DNA of 64,000 bases from NCBI RefSeq assembly GCF_003075525.1, contig NZ_QDDR01000009.1:202163-266162 (forward strand). Direction: 5' to 3'. This DNA comes from Pararhodobacter aggregans. GTDB taxonomy: Bacteria > Pseudomonadota > Alphaproteobacteria > Rhodobacterales > Rhodobacteraceae. A program made the position numbers and the translations under genes. Below, in pieces: positions 43,488-52,921 of this stretch. Position 1 is the stretch's first letter; every line of letters begins with the position of its first letter. Under the pieces are notes generated by a model. It saw only the letters and a list, made by a program, of their open reading frames with translations. It searched no databases and was not told the origin of the DNA.

Positions 43488-44399
43488 TCAGCGGTTGCGC
43501 AGCGCGATCATCGCCCCGGCGCCGACGATCAGCCCCATGCCCAGCACCGCGATCAGGGTGATGGTCTGCCCCCAGAGGATCCAGCTCCATAGCGCCGAGA
43601 TCGGCAGGATCACATATTCGAAGACCGAAACGCGGCTTGCATCGGCCAGCTGATAGGCCCGCACCATCAGGCTGACCGCCAGGGTCGAACCCAAGGCCTG
43701 CACGAAGGTCCAGAACAGCACCATGCCCGAGGGCATGACCCAGCCGCGCAGGATGAATCCCGCCGCCCCCTCGGGCACCGCGGGTTGCCAGAGGGCGAGG
43801 ATCCCCATCCCCGCCAGCCCCGCCAGCCCCAGCGCCACGAAGAACCCCAGCGTCAGCGAGGCCGCGCTTTCGCCCTCGCACCATTCGCGGGTGGCGAGGT
43901 TGCCCAGCGCATAGAGCGCGCCTGCCACCACCGGGAACAGGCTGGCCCAGCCCAGCGGCGATTGCGAGCCGGGTTGCAGCACCAGCACCACGCCGACAAA
44001 GCCCAGCGCCACGGCGGCGATGCGGACCGGCCCCAGAGCATGGCCAAACAGGAAGCGCGAAAAGAGCAGCACGAAGATCGGCGCGGTGAAAAGCCCGGCC
44101 GCGGTCTGGGCCACGGTCAGGAAGGCGAGGCAACCGAAATAGACCAGCATCGCGGCCGCGTGGATCGCCGAGCGGGCGATCATCGGCCCCCAGCGCTTTG
44201 GCGCCAGTTGCAGCCCGAACAGCCGGGCGCCCAGCGCGAACAGCACCACGGCCATGGCGGTGCGCAGGGCGTGGAATTGCCAAAGCCCGACCTCCTCGGC
44301 CACGAGGCGCACGAAATTGTCGGTAAAGCCGATCAGCAGGGCATAGCCCAGCACCGCCAGCAGCGCCGCGCGCGTTCGATTGAGCGTGGTGGCAGACAT
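43488..44399 (-). CDS. EamA-family (DMT superfamily) exporter
   Basis: 303 residues, about ten membrane helices in two EamA repeats: GYALLIGFTDNFVRLVAEEV (first) and LVVQPGSQSPLGW-like LVLQPGSQSPLGWAS followed by the second repeat with SVFEYVILPISALWSWILWGQ. These exporters carry amino acids, metabolites or nucleosides. The ATG at 44399 follows AAAGGGG. The divergent acyl-CoA synthetase gene begins 80 bases away. Confidence 0.88.
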   Translation of the reverse strand: MSATTLNRTRAALLAVLGYALLIGFTDNFVRLVAEEVGLWQFHALRTAMAVVLFALGARLFGLQLAPKRWGPMIARSAIHAAAMLVYFGCLAFLTVAQTAAGLFTAPIFVLLFSRFLFGHALGPVRIAAVALGFVGVVLVLQPGSQSPLGWASLFPVVAGALYALGNLATREWCEGESAASLTLGFFVALGLAGLAGMGILALWQPAVPEGAAGFILRGWVMPSGMVLFWTFVQALGSTLAVSLMVRAYQLADASRVSVFEYVILPISALWSWILWGQTITLIAVLGMGLIVGAGAMIALRNR

Positions 44400-44479
44400 G
44401 CCGTGGCCCCTTTCCGACGGCGCGAACTGCCGCCACAATGGCGAAGCAGAAGCGCAACACCTTGGCAAGGGGGAACTCC

Positions 44480-46102
44480 ATGGGATGGCTGGCAGACGAA
44501 TCGGGGCTTGGGAAATGCCGGGCGAATTATGTCCCGCTCACGCCGCTCTCGCATCTGGCGCGCGCCGCCGACCTTTTCGCCGGGCGCGAGGCGCTGGTCT
44601 ATGGCAACCAGCGCTGGACCTATGCGGACTACCATGCGCGGGTGACGAAACTGGCCTCGGCGCTGGCGAAACTGGGGGTGAAGCCCGGCAATGTGGTGGC
44701 GACGCTGTTGCCCAACGTGCCCAGCCATGCCGAGGCGCATTTCGCCGTCCCGGCGGCGGGGGCGGTGCTGAACGCGATCAACACAAGGCTCGATCTGGAT
44801 ACGGTCGCCTATATCTTCGAACACGGCGGGGCCAAGGTGGCGCTGGTCGACAGCGCGCTGGTCGAACTGGCCGAGCGCGCCTGCATCATCATCGGCGGCG
44901 GGCCGAAGATCGTTGAAGTCCCGGACCCGCAGGCGGGCGTCGCCCCCAGCGGGCGGCACATGGTTTATGAGGATCTGGTCGCCTCGGGTGACGCCGATTT
45001 CGCCTGGATCATGCCCGAGGACGAATGGGAATCGCTGGCGCTGAACTATACCAGTGGCACCACCGGGCGGCCCAAGGGCGTGGTCTATCACCACCGGGGC
45101 GCCTATCTCGCCACCTTGTCCCAACCGATCAGCTGGCGCATGACGCTTTACCCGCGCTACCTGACCATCGTGCCGATGTTCCACTGCAACGCCTGGTGCC
45201 ATCCCTGGATGATCCCGGCGCTGGGCGGTGCCATCATCTGCCTGCGCGACATCACCGCGAAAGGCGTCTATCAGGCCATCGCGGTCGAGGGCGCCACCCA
45301 TTTCGGCGGCGCGCCGATCGTGCTGAACACAATCGTCGCCGCCAAACCCGAAGACCGCCTGCCCTTCGACCATGTGGTCGAGGTCTTCACCGCCGGCGCC
45401 CCGCCCCCCGCCGCGACGCTGGCCGCCATCGAGCCGCTGGGCTTCAACGTGACCCAGGTCTACGGCTTGACCGAGACCTATGGCCCGGCCACCGAATGCA
45501 CCTGGCACGAGGGGTTCGAGGCGCTGCCCGCCGACCAGCGCGCGGCGGTCAAGGCACGGACCGGGGTGAAAATGCCCTTCATGGAGGAGATCACCGTGCT
45601 GGACGGGGCCATGCAGCCGGTGGCCCGCGACGGCGCCGCGCTGGGCGAGATCATGCACCGGGGCAACGGGGTGATGAAAGGCTATTTCCGCAACCCCGAG
45701 GCCACGCAGGAAGCCTTCAAGGGCGGCTATTTCCACTCGGGCGACATCGCCTTCATGCACGAGGATGGCTACATCAAGATCGCCGACCGCTCGAAGGACA
45801 TCATCATCTCGGGCGGCGAGAACGTCAGTTCCGTCGAGGTGGAGGGCGCGCTGGCCCACCATCCGGCGGTCTCGCTCTGCGCGGTGGTGGCGAAACCGGA
45901 CGACAAATGGGGCGAAGTGCCCTGCGCCTTCGTCGAGCTGAAGGAGGGGATGGCCACGACCGAGGCCGAGCTGATCGCCTTCTGCCGCGAGCGTCTGGCC
46001 GGGTTCAAGACGCCGAAGCGGGTGATCTTTCACGAGCTTCCCAAAACCTCGACCGGCAAGATCCAGAAGTTCGAACTGCGCGCGCTGGCCAAAACCCTGT
46101 GA
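44480..46102 (+). CDS. Acyl-CoA synthetase (AMP-forming; DmdB/medium-chain type)
   Basis: 540 residues of the ANL superfamily. The P-loop is LNYTSGTTGRPKGVVYHH near 187, VYGLTETYGPATEC and the A8 hinge GYIKIADRSKDIIISGGENVSS follow, and the catalytic Lys is in TSTGKIQKFELR near the C-terminus. The size and the phrase DIIISGGENVSSVEVE are shared with DmdB methylmercaptopropionate ligases and with medium-chain synthetases; the DmdC-like enzyme in this window makes that family link notable, not proven. ATG at 44480 follows AAGGGGG. Confidence 0.88.
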   Translation: MGWLADESGLGKCRANYVPLTPLSHLARAADLFAGREALVYGNQRWTYADYHARVTKLASALAKLGVKPGNVVATLLPNVPSHAEAHFAVPAAGAVLNAINTRLDLDTVAYIFEHGGAKVALVDSALVELAERACIIIGGGPKIVEVPDPQAGVAPSGRHMVYEDLVASGDADFAWIMPEDEWESLALNYTSGTTGRPKGVVYHHRGAYLATLSQPISWRMTLYPRYLTIVPMFHCNAWCHPWMIPALGGAIICLRDITAKGVYQAIAVEGATHFGGAPIVLNTIVAAKPEDRLPFDHVVEVFTAGAPPPAATLAAIEPLGFNVTQVYGLTETYGPATECTWHEGFEALPADQRAAVKARTGVKMPFMEEITVLDGAMQPVARDGAALGEIMHRGNGVMKGYFRNPEATQEAFKGGYFHSGDIAFMHEDGYIKIADRSKDIIISGGENVSSVEVEGALAHHPAVSLCAVVAKPDDKWGEVPCAFVELKEGMATTEAELIAFCRERLAGFKTPKRVIFHELPKTSTGKIQKFELRALAKTL

Positions 46103-46111
46103 TCCGGGCGG

Positions 46112-46136
46112 GCCGGGCGCCGAATGAGCGCCCGGC
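46112..46136 (+). terminator. Hairpin after the acyl-CoA synthetase gene
   Basis: GCCGGGCGC and GCGCCCGGC are perfect 9-base arms around 7 bases, 9 bases after the stop. No T run follows, so termination is uncertain. Confidence 0.4.
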
Positions 46137-46210
46137 ACTGGCGCGGCGGGGCCTCCTCGGGTAGCATGGGCACCAAAGCCAAAGAACAAAAACCGGGCGG
46201 CAGTTGAGGC

Positions 46211-47233
46211 ATGACGGCGCTTGATAAATACGCGCGGCTGGAAGGGTCGGGCGTCTGGCGGGCGGGCCCTGACGAACAGCGGCGCGATGTTGTCGTGTCG
46301 CTGGGCGATTCCAGCCTGATTATCGCCGATACCAAATCCGGCCAGGCGCTGAGCCATTGGTCGCTGCCCGCCGTGGTGCGGATGAACAAGGGCACGCGGC
46401 CCGCGGTCTATACCCCCCTCAGCGACGGCGACAGCGAGACGCTGGAACTGGACGACGCCCTGCTGATCGAGGCGCTGGAAACGATCCGCGCCGCGCTGAG
46501 CCCCAAGCCGCCGATGCGCTGGCTCAGGCTGGGTCTGGGCGCGGGCGTGGTGGCGCTGGCGCTGGCCGGGTTCCTCTGGCTGCCGGGCGTGCTGGTCGCC
46601 CGCACCGCCGCCATCGTCCCCGAGGCCGCGCGCGTGCAGATCGGCCGCGAGGCGCTGGACATGATCTTCGAAAGCGCCTCCAGCGAACGGGTCTGCGCCG
46701 ATCCCGACGGGCGGCAATCGCTGGCCACGCTGCGCAACCGCGTGCTGGGCAGCGATTGGCGGGTGGTGGTGATGACCGGGATCCCCGGGCTGGAGGCGGC
46801 GCATCTGCCGGGCCAGCTGATCGTGCTGGGCGATGCGCTGGTCTCGCGGCTGGACAGTCCCGAGGCGCTGGCGGGCTACCTGCTGGCCGAGGCGCAGGCC
46901 CGCGCCGCCACCGATCCGCTGCTGGATCTGCTGTCGGCGGCGGGCACGCGGGCCACGCTGACCCTGCTGACCACCGGCACCCTGCCCGAGGACTCGCTGC
47001 GTGGCTACGCCATCCAGCGGCTGCAGCGCCCCGCCGCCCTGCCCCGCGCCACCGCCCTGGGCGAGGCGCTGGACCAGATCGGCGTCTCGCCCCTGCCCTA
47101 TGCCATGTCCCTGCCCGAGGGCCGTCAGGCCCTGTCCCAGGCACTGGCCGACCGGCCCGCCCAGCCCCGTGCCGCCGAGCGCCTGCTGAGCGACGGCGAA
47201 TGGCTGACGGTTCAGGCGATCTGCGCCCATTGA
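46211..47233 (+). CDS. M48-like membrane pseudopeptidase (hypothetical)
   Basis: 340 residues: an N-terminal soluble beta domain (WRAGPDEQRRDVVVSLGDSS), one membrane segment at about 103-125, then a region laid out like an M48 peptidase. HLPGQLIVLGDALVSRLDSP followed by EALAGYLLAEAQARAATDPL lines up with the family's GG-x-I-x-V...L...S-x-x-E-L-A-x-V-L-A-H-E-x-x-H, but both His are gone (A-E-A-Q-A), so zinc cannot bind in the usual way. I call it a likely pseudoenzyme. Only the layout supports the assignment. It has its own upstream spacer of 108 bases. Confidence 0.6.
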   Translation: MTALDKYARLEGSGVWRAGPDEQRRDVVVSLGDSSLIIADTKSGQALSHWSLPAVVRMNKGTRPAVYTPLSDGDSETLELDDALLIEALETIRAALSPKPPMRWLRLGLGAGVVALALAGFLWLPGVLVARTAAIVPEAARVQIGREALDMIFESASSERVCADPDGRQSLATLRNRVLGSDWRVVVMTGIPGLEAAHLPGQLIVLGDALVSRLDSPEALAGYLLAEAQARAATDPLLDLLSAAGTRATLTLLTTGTLPEDSLRGYAIQRLQRPAALPRATALGEALDQIGVSPLPYAMSLPEGRQALSQALADRPAQPRAAERLLSDGEWLTVQAICAH

Positions 47234-47355
47234 TCCCGCCCAAGCCGCCCCGGACTTGACGCCGGCCCCGCCCTGCCTATATCGGCAAGGCGAGGACGAC
47301 CTCCCCCTGACGGGCTTCTGGCCGGGACGACCCGGCAGCCGCATCGGAGGTTGCC

Positions 47356-47790
47356 ATGCGTTCCCCCCTCGATCGTTTCCGCCACGCCGTCAGTTTCGAG
47401 CTGATCGCGCTCTTGCTCGTCGTGCCGCTGGGGGCCGCCGCCTTCGGCATGCCGATGCACGATATCGGCGTCGTGGGCGTGGTCAGCGCCACGCTGGCGA
47501 CGCTGTGGAACCTGCTCTACAACTGGGTCTTCGACCTGACGCTCAGCCGGACGCGGGGCACCACCCTGAAGACCCTGCCGCTCAGGATCCTGCATGCGCT
47601 GCTGTTCGAGGGCGGGCTGCTGCTGGTGCTGCTGCCCTTCATAGCGTGGTATCTGGGCGTCACGCTCTGGCAGGCGCTGGTGATGGACCTGTCCTTCGCG
47701 CTGTTCTACCTGGTCTATGCCTTCGGCTTCAACTGGGGCTATGACCGGCTCTTTCCGCTGCCCGAATGGCAGCGGAAGGCCGAGGCCTGA
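47356..47790 (+). CDS. PACE-family (AceI-like) multidrug efflux transporter
   Basis: 144 residues and four membrane helices in two tandem BTP domains: FELIALLLVVPLGAAAFGMP, TLWNLLYNWVFDLTLSR, RILHALLFEGGLLLVLLPFI and LFYLVYAFGFNWGYDRLFP. The Glu of HALLFEG corresponds to the essential proton-coupling Glu of AceI. Substrates of the family are biocides such as chlorhexidine and polyamines. The stop lies directly against the convergent SPOR gene. Confidence 0.92.
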   Translation: MRSPLDRFRHAVSFELIALLLVVPLGAAAFGMPMHDIGVVGVVSATLATLWNLLYNWVFDLTLSRTRGTTLKTLPLRILHALLFEGGLLLVLLPFIAWYLGVTLWQALVMDLSFALFYLVYAFGFNWGYDRLFPLPEWQRKAEA

Positions 47791-48720
47791 TCAGCGGATG
47801 AACGCGTCGCTGTAGCCCAGCGCGCGGGCATGGCGCAGGGCGGCGCTGACCTGCCCCGCATCGGCGAAGGGCCCGGCCAGGATCACCCGGTATTCGCTGC
47901 CGCCCGCCACCGCGCGGGCCATCGCCACCGGCATGCCGTTGGCCTGCAGATTGGCCGCCGCCGCGCTGGCGTTCGAGGCCGAGCCATAGACGCCCACCTG
48001 TACATATTGGCCGTTGGTCATCCGCCCGCCGCCGGTCTGCAGCCCGCCGCCAGCCTGCGGGCGGCTGTCAACCGCGGCGGAGGTGCCCATGGTCGAGACG
48101 GTCGGCTGCGGGCTTCGCGCCCGCGGCTCGGTCGCATTGGCGCCATGCATGAAGCCCGGCATGCCGGCGGTGACGCAGGGGTTGAGGCCGCAGAAGGCCC
48201 GGCCCAGCCCGTCGCGCCGACGCCCGGTGGCGTATCCCTGGCTGTCCGACAAGGTGACCTGTGGCGCGGCGGGCTCCGGCAGGACCGGCGCGCGCGGCGC
48301 GGCATAAGCGGTGGCGGGTGCCCGGCTGCGGCTGCGAGGCGGCGCCAGCACTTCGGCCTCGACCCCGCCCGAGGTCCGCACGCGGATGCCGCTGCCGACC
48401 TGCGCGGGCGGCGCGGACACGGTCACCGGCGGCGGCGCGGCGGGGGGCTGCACCGCGGTCTCGGCCACCTGCGTGGCGCCTGCGCCATTGGTCGGCATGA
48501 AGCCGCACATCGGCTGGCGGTCGTTGCCATAGCGCGGGACCCAGGTCACCGTGCCGTTGAACCCGGCGCGCACGAAGACGCAGCCGTTCGAATCGACATA
48601 TTGCGAGTCGGAATAGCCCGCAGGCGGAACCTCGGCCGGAATGCGCGCGCTCTGCGCCCCGGCGGCGGTGGCGCAGACCAGGGCGGCCAGCGCCGCAGCC
48701 GAAAGCATCCTGATACCCAT
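47791..48720 (-). CDS. Secreted SPOR-domain protein
   Basis: 309 residues: signal peptide (1-23, cleavage after AGA), a small Cys-containing N-terminal part (SNGCVFVRAGFNG and MCGFMP), a long Pro/Ala-rich linker (about 85-225) with another Cys pair (FCGLNPC), and a SPOR domain (about 235-309: YVQVGVYGSASNASAAAANL; YRVILAGPFADAGQ). SPOR domains bind denuded peptidoglycan strands at division sites. The frame extends to 48819, but the ATG at 48720 gives a proper signal peptide. Confidence 0.88.
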   Translation of the reverse strand: MGIRMLSAAALAALVCATAAGAQSARIPAEVPPAGYSDSQYVDSNGCVFVRAGFNGTVTWVPRYGNDRQPMCGFMPTNGAGATQVAETAVQPPAAPPPVTVSAPPAQVGSGIRVRTSGGVEAEVLAPPRSRSRAPATAYAAPRAPVLPEPAAPQVTLSDSQGYATGRRRDGLGRAFCGLNPCVTAGMPGFMHGANATEPRARSPQPTVSTMGTSAAVDSRPQAGGGLQTGGGRMTNGQYVQVGVYGSASNASAAAANLQANGMPVAMARAVAGGSEYRVILAGPFADAGQVSAALRHARALGYSDAFIR

Positions 48721-48787
48721 GGCGAACCCCCTGTTGCCCGCCGGAAGGATGCTACGCCGATTCGGCAGAGTAAAGGGTAAACGCCCC

Positions 48788-49420
48788 TTATTTAGTCCCG
48801 AACATCCGGTCGCCCGCATCCCCTAGTCCGGGGACGATATAGCCGTGATCGTTGAGATGGCTGTCCAGTGCCGCGGTGACGATGCGCACATCGGGATGCG
48901 CCTCGTGCATGCGCTGGACGCCCTCGGGCGCGGCCAGCAGGCACATGAAGAGGATGTTCTTCGCCCCCGCCTTTTTCAGCAGATCCACCGCCGCGGCCGA
49001 GGAATTGCCGGTGGCCAGCATCGGGTCCACGACGATGGTCCAGCGCTGGTCCAGATCCGGCGGCAGCTTGCAGTAATATTCAACGGGTTGCAGCGTCTCG
49101 GGGTCGCGGTAGAGGCCGACGAACCCGACCCGCGCCGCCGGGATCAGCTCCAGGATCCCGTCCAGCAAGCCATTGCCCGCCCGCAGGATCGACACCAGCG
49201 CCAGCTTGCGCCCCTCCAGCATCGGCGCGTCCATCGGGCAGAGCGGCGTGTCGATGGTGACCGTGGTCATCGGCAGGTCGCGCGTCACCTCATAGGCCAG
49301 CAGCATGGAGATCTCACGCAAGAGCTGCCGGAACTTGGAGGTGGACGTGTCCTTGTCGCGCATGATGCTGAGCTTGTGCTGCACCAGCGGATGGGTGACG
49401 ACGGTCAACATTTCGGTCAT
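48788..49420 (-). CDS. upp: Uracil phosphoribosyltransferase
   Basis: 210 residues, the normal Upp length. Makes UMP from uracil and [27 protein letters not shown] is the PRPP-binding loop, and the C-terminal [17 protein letters not shown] is the uracil-binding signature. The ATG overlaps the add stop (ATGA). Last gene of the cdd-deoA-deoB-add-upp operon. Confidence 0.96.
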   Translation of the reverse strand: MTEMLTVVTHPLVQHKLSIMRDKDTSTSKFRQLLREISMLLAYEVTRDLPMTTVTIDTPLCPMDAPMLEGRKLALVSILRAGNGLLDGILELIPAARVGFVGLYRDPETLQPVEYYCKLPPDLDQRWTIVVDPMLATGNSSAAAVDLLKKAGAKNILFMCLLAAPEGVQRMHEAHPDVRIVTAALDSHLNDHGYIVPGLGDAGDRMFGTK

Positions 49421-50415
49421 GCGCGGCCCTCGATGATCTGGAGAATGCGGTCCTTGGTCGCCGCATCGCAGAAAGCGGCACGGGCGGCATCGGCGTTGAT
49501 GGCGCGGAAATCCGCCTCTGTCCAGCTAAAGGCCTTGGCCAGCGCCTCGTATTCCTGAACCAGCGTGGTGCGGAAGAAGGGCGGATCGTCGGTCGACAGC
49601 GTGACGATCACCTCGCGCTCGCGCAGCTTGTCGACGGGATGCGCCGGAAAGCTCGGATAGACGCCGAGGAACACGTTTGAGCCCGGGCAGACCTCCAGCA
49701 CCACGCGATCCTCGGCCAGCCGGTCGACCAGCGCCAGATCGTCGATGGCCTGCACGCCATGGCCGATGCGTTCGGGCTTGAGGTAATCGAGCGCATCCCG
49801 GACGGATTTCGCCCCGCCCCATTCGCCGGCATGCGCGGTCAGGCGGAGCCCCGCTTCGCGCGCGCAGTCGAAGGCCCAGGTGAAATCCTTCGGATGGTGC
49901 ATCTTTTCATCCCCGGCGATGCCGAAGCCGGTCAGGAAATCGCCCTTCGTCTCGACCGCGCAGATCGCCGCGGGGCGGGATTTCTCGGGCCCGAAATGGC
50001 GGATGGCGGTGACGATGCCCTTCAGCGTGATGCCGAAATCGCGCTGGCCGATGGCCGCGGCCTCCTCGATCGCGTGCAGGTATTCGCGCCAGGCCGACAC
50101 ATCGCCGCCGCCGCAGAAATCGGGCGACAGGAAGGTCTCGGCATAGACCACCCCGTCCCGCGCCCGGTCCTCCAGCACCGCCAGACACAGGCGGTGGAAA
50201 TCCTCGGGCGTCTGCAGGGTCGAGGTCGCGGCCTCGTAGACCTCCAGGAAATGCCAGAAGTCGCGATAGGCATAGCCGCCGTCCTCGGTGAAGATCTTCG
50301 AGATATCGAGGTTCTTCTCCTTGGCCAGCCCACGGATGAAGGCGGGCGGCGCCGCGCCTTCGAAATGCAGGTGCAGTTCCACCTTGGGCAGGGCGGGGTC
50401 GATCTTTTCGCTCAC
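49417..50415 (-). CDS. add: Adenosine deaminase
   Basis: 332 residues. Zinc ligands and catalytic residues are visible: the HLHFEG motif (His pair near 16-18), HAGEWGG with His near 190, ERIGHG near 215, and [10 protein letters not shown] with the metal Asp near 272. Deaminates adenosine and deoxyadenosine. The start is GTG at 50415, overlapping the deoB stop (GTGA). Confidence 0.93.
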   Translation of the reverse strand: MSEKIDPALPKVELHLHFEGAAPPAFIRGLAKEKNLDISKIFTEDGGYAYRDFWHFLEVYEAATSTLQTPEDFHRLCLAVLEDRARDGVVYAETFLSPDFCGGGDVSAWREYLHAIEEAAAIGQRDFGITLKGIVTAIRHFGPEKSRPAAICAVETKGDFLTGFGIAGDEKMHHPKDFTWAFDCAREAGLRLTAHAGEWGGAKSVRDALDYLKPERIGHGVQAIDDLALVDRLAEDRVVLEVCPGSNVFLGVYPSFPAHPVDKLREREVIVTLSTDDPPFFRTTLVQEYEALAKAFSWTEADFRAINADAARAAFCDAATKDRILQIIEGRA

Positions 50416-51623
50416 AGGAAGCTCCTTCCGGGCCCGGTTTCCCGAAGCCCAAGGTGGGTGGCGACCGAAGCCGCAACATCAGTAAAGGCGCAAAGCCCGA
50501 TCTCGCCCGCGCCCGCGCCATGCACCAGCACCGGCACCCGTTCGCGGGTGTGGTCGGTGCCGGTCCAGGTCGGGTCGTTGCCGTGGTCGGCGGTGAAGAG
50601 GGCGATATCGCCGGGACGCAGCCGGGCCAGGAACTCCGCCGCCCTGGCATCGAAGCTCTCCAGCGCCCGGGCATAGCCCGAGACATCGCGGGGATGGCCA
50701 TAGAGGCTGTCGAATTCCACGAGATTGACGAAGGTGAGCGAGCCCTCCTCGGCCTGATCCGCCAGCCGCAGCATATGCGCCACCAGATCGGCGTCCGACT
50801 TGCCCTTGTGCAGATGGGTGATGCCGCGGTGGCTGAAGATATCGCCGATCTTGCCCACGGCATGGACCACCCGCCCGTCGGCCTGCGCCCAGTCCATCAG
50901 CGTGGGCGAGGGCGGCTCGATGGCGAAATCGCGGCGGTTGCCGGTGCGTTTGAAGGCGCCCGGCTCGCCGACGAAGGGCCGGGCGATGACCCGGCCGACG
51001 CGGCGCGCGTGCAGGAGGGGCGCGAGGTCCTGACAGAGCCGGATCAGCCGCTCCAGACCGAAAGCCTCCTCATGCGCGGCGATCTGGAACACGCTGTCGG
51101 CCGAGGTGTAGCAGATCGGCCAGCCGGTCCTCAGATGCTCGGCGCCGAGCTGCTCCATGATCGCCAGCCCCGCGGCGTGGCAATTGCCCAGGATCCCCCC
51201 GGTCCCCGCCAGCCGGCAGACCTCGGCCACCAGCGCGTCGTCGAAGGCCGGTTCGGTCTTGGGGAAATAGGTCCAGTCCCAGGGCACCGGCACGCCCGCC
51301 AGTTCCCAATGGCCGGACGGCGTGTCCTTGCCCTTCGACACTTCGGTCGCGGCACCCCAGCGCCCCTGCGGCTTAGCCCCCAGCCCCGGCGCCTGCAGGC
51401 CCGAGGCCGCGGCAATCGCCCGGCCCAGCCCCAGCCCGTCCAGCACCGGCAGGCGCAAGGGGCCGCTGCGCCCCTCCTCGGCCCGGCCCGCAGCGCAGGC
51501 TTCGGCGATATGGCCCAACGTATTGGCGCCGGTATCGGGATGGCCGTTGTTGAAGAAGGCCGCCGCATCCGGCGCCCCGCCACAGCCAACGGAATCGAGG
51601 ACCACGAGGAACGCGCGCGTCAT
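50412..51623 (-). CDS. deoB: Phosphopentomutase
   Basis: 403 residues of the alkaline-phosphatase-like family. LVVLDSVGCGGAPDAAAF carries the first Mn-binding Asp, and FTADHGNDPTW the C-terminal Asp and His pair. GDIFSHRGIT and SLTFVNLVEFDSLYGH are DeoB signatures. Interconverts (deoxy)ribose 1-phosphate and 5-phosphate. Start and stop overlap deoA and add by four bases each. Confidence 0.96.
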   Translation of the reverse strand: MTRAFLVVLDSVGCGGAPDAAAFFNNGHPDTGANTLGHIAEACAAGRAEEGRSGPLRLPVLDGLGLGRAIAAASGLQAPGLGAKPQGRWGAATEVSKGKDTPSGHWELAGVPVPWDWTYFPKTEPAFDDALVAEVCRLAGTGGILGNCHAAGLAIMEQLGAEHLRTGWPICYTSADSVFQIAAHEEAFGLERLIRLCQDLAPLLHARRVGRVIARPFVGEPGAFKRTGNRRDFAIEPPSPTLMDWAQADGRVVHAVGKIGDIFSHRGITHLHKGKSDADLVAHMLRLADQAEEGSLTFVNLVEFDSLYGHPRDVSGYARALESFDARAAEFLARLRPGDIALFTADHGNDPTWTGTDHTRERVPVLVHGAGAGEIGLCAFTDVAASVATHLGLRETGPGRSFL

Positions 51624-52921
51624 GCCACCCGCTCCTGCACCAGAGCCACCGGCGCGGGCGCCTCGCCCAGACGATAGGCCTGTTGCAGCGTGGCGATGGC
51701 CGCTTCGGCCGCCGCTTCGCTGGCCGCATGGACCATGGCCAGCGGCGCGCCCGGGCCGACCGAGGCGCCGGGCTCGGCCAGCGCCGAGAAGCCGACGCGC
51801 GGATCGACCGCGTCGCCCCCCGCCAGCCGCCCGCCGCCCAGATGCACCACCGCCGTGCCGACGGCGCGGGTGTCGATGGCGGCGACGATGCCGGGGCCGG
51901 GCGCCGGAACCTCGCGGATCACCGGCGCCTCGGGCAGAAGGTTCGCGTAACGCTCGACGAAATCGGCGGGGCCGCCCTGCGCCGCGACCATCTGGCCGAA
52001 CCGCTCGGCGGCGCTGCCGTCCTCGATGGCGGCGCGGATCTTCGCCGCGCCCGCCTCGGCGCTGGGGGCCAGTTTGGCGAGGAACAGCACCTCGCCCGAG
52101 AGCGCGCAGGTCAGGTCCAGCAGCCGGGCGGAAGGCGCCCGCAGGGTCAGCGTGTCCATCACCTCGGCCACCTCCAGCGCATTGCCGGCGGTCAGGGCCA
52201 GCGGGCGGTCCATGTCGGTGATAAGCGCCGAAGTCCGGCAGCCCGCCCCGTTCGCCGTATCGACCAGCGAGCGGGCCAGCGCCCGGGCCTGATCGACCCC
52301 GGGCAGGAACGCGCCCGAGCCCTGTTTCACGTCGAGGACCAGCACCTGCAAGCCCGCCGCCAGCTTCTTGGACAGGATCGAGGCGGTGATCAGGTCGAGG
52401 CTTTCCACCGTGCCGGTCACATCGCGGATGGCGTAAAGCCGCTTGTCGGCGGGGGCGATGCGGTTGGAGGCGCTGACGATGGCGCAGCGCGTCTCGCGCA
52501 TCAGGGCCCGCAGCCGGGGCTCGGAGACGTCGACATTGTACCCCGGGATCGCTTCCAGCTTGTCGAGCGTACCGCCGGTATGCCCCAGCCCCCTGCCCGA
52601 GACCATCGGCACATAGGCGCCGCAGCAGGCCAGCGCCGGGGCCAGCAGCAGGCTGATCGAATCCCCCACCCCGCCCGTCGAATGCTTGTCGACCACCGGT
52701 CCGGGCAGATCCCAGGTCAGCACATCGCCCGAATCGCGCATGGCGCGGGTCAGGGCGACGCGGCAATCCTCGGGCACGCCCTTGAGCAGGACCGCCATGG
52801 CAAAGGCCCCGGCCTGGGCATCGGTGACCTTGCCGCTGGCCAGCCCGCGCGCGAACCAGGCCATCCCCTCGGGCGAGGCCCGCCCGTCGCGTACCGATTC
52901 GATGACCGCGCGGGAATCCAT
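51620..52921 (-). CDS. deoA: Thymidine phosphorylase
   Basis: 433 residues. The phosphate site VVDKHSTGGVGDSISL (near 78) and the C-terminal GLGHTGGTLDKLEAIPGY match the nucleoside phosphorylase II family. Splits thymidine, and usually deoxyuridine, to the base and deoxyribose 1-phosphate, the DeoB substrate. The ATG overlaps the cdd stop by one base. The frame runs on upstream but only as antisense of cdd. Confidence 0.95.
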   Translation of the reverse strand: MDSRAVIESVRDGRASPEGMAWFARGLASGKVTDAQAGAFAMAVLLKGVPEDCRVALTRAMRDSGDVLTWDLPGPVVDKHSTGGVGDSISLLLAPALACCGAYVPMVSGRGLGHTGGTLDKLEAIPGYNVDVSEPRLRALMRETRCAIVSASNRIAPADKRLYAIRDVTGTVESLDLITASILSKKLAAGLQVLVLDVKQGSGAFLPGVDQARALARSLVDTANGAGCRTSALITDMDRPLALTAGNALEVAEVMDTLTLRAPSARLLDLTCALSGEVLFLAKLAPSAEAGAAKIRAAIEDGSAAERFGQMVAAQGGPADFVERYANLLPEAPVIREVPAPGPGIVAAIDTRAVGTAVVHLGGGRLAGGDAVDPRVGFSALAEPGASVGPGAPLAMVHAASEAAAEAAIATLQQAYRLGEAPAPVALVQERVA

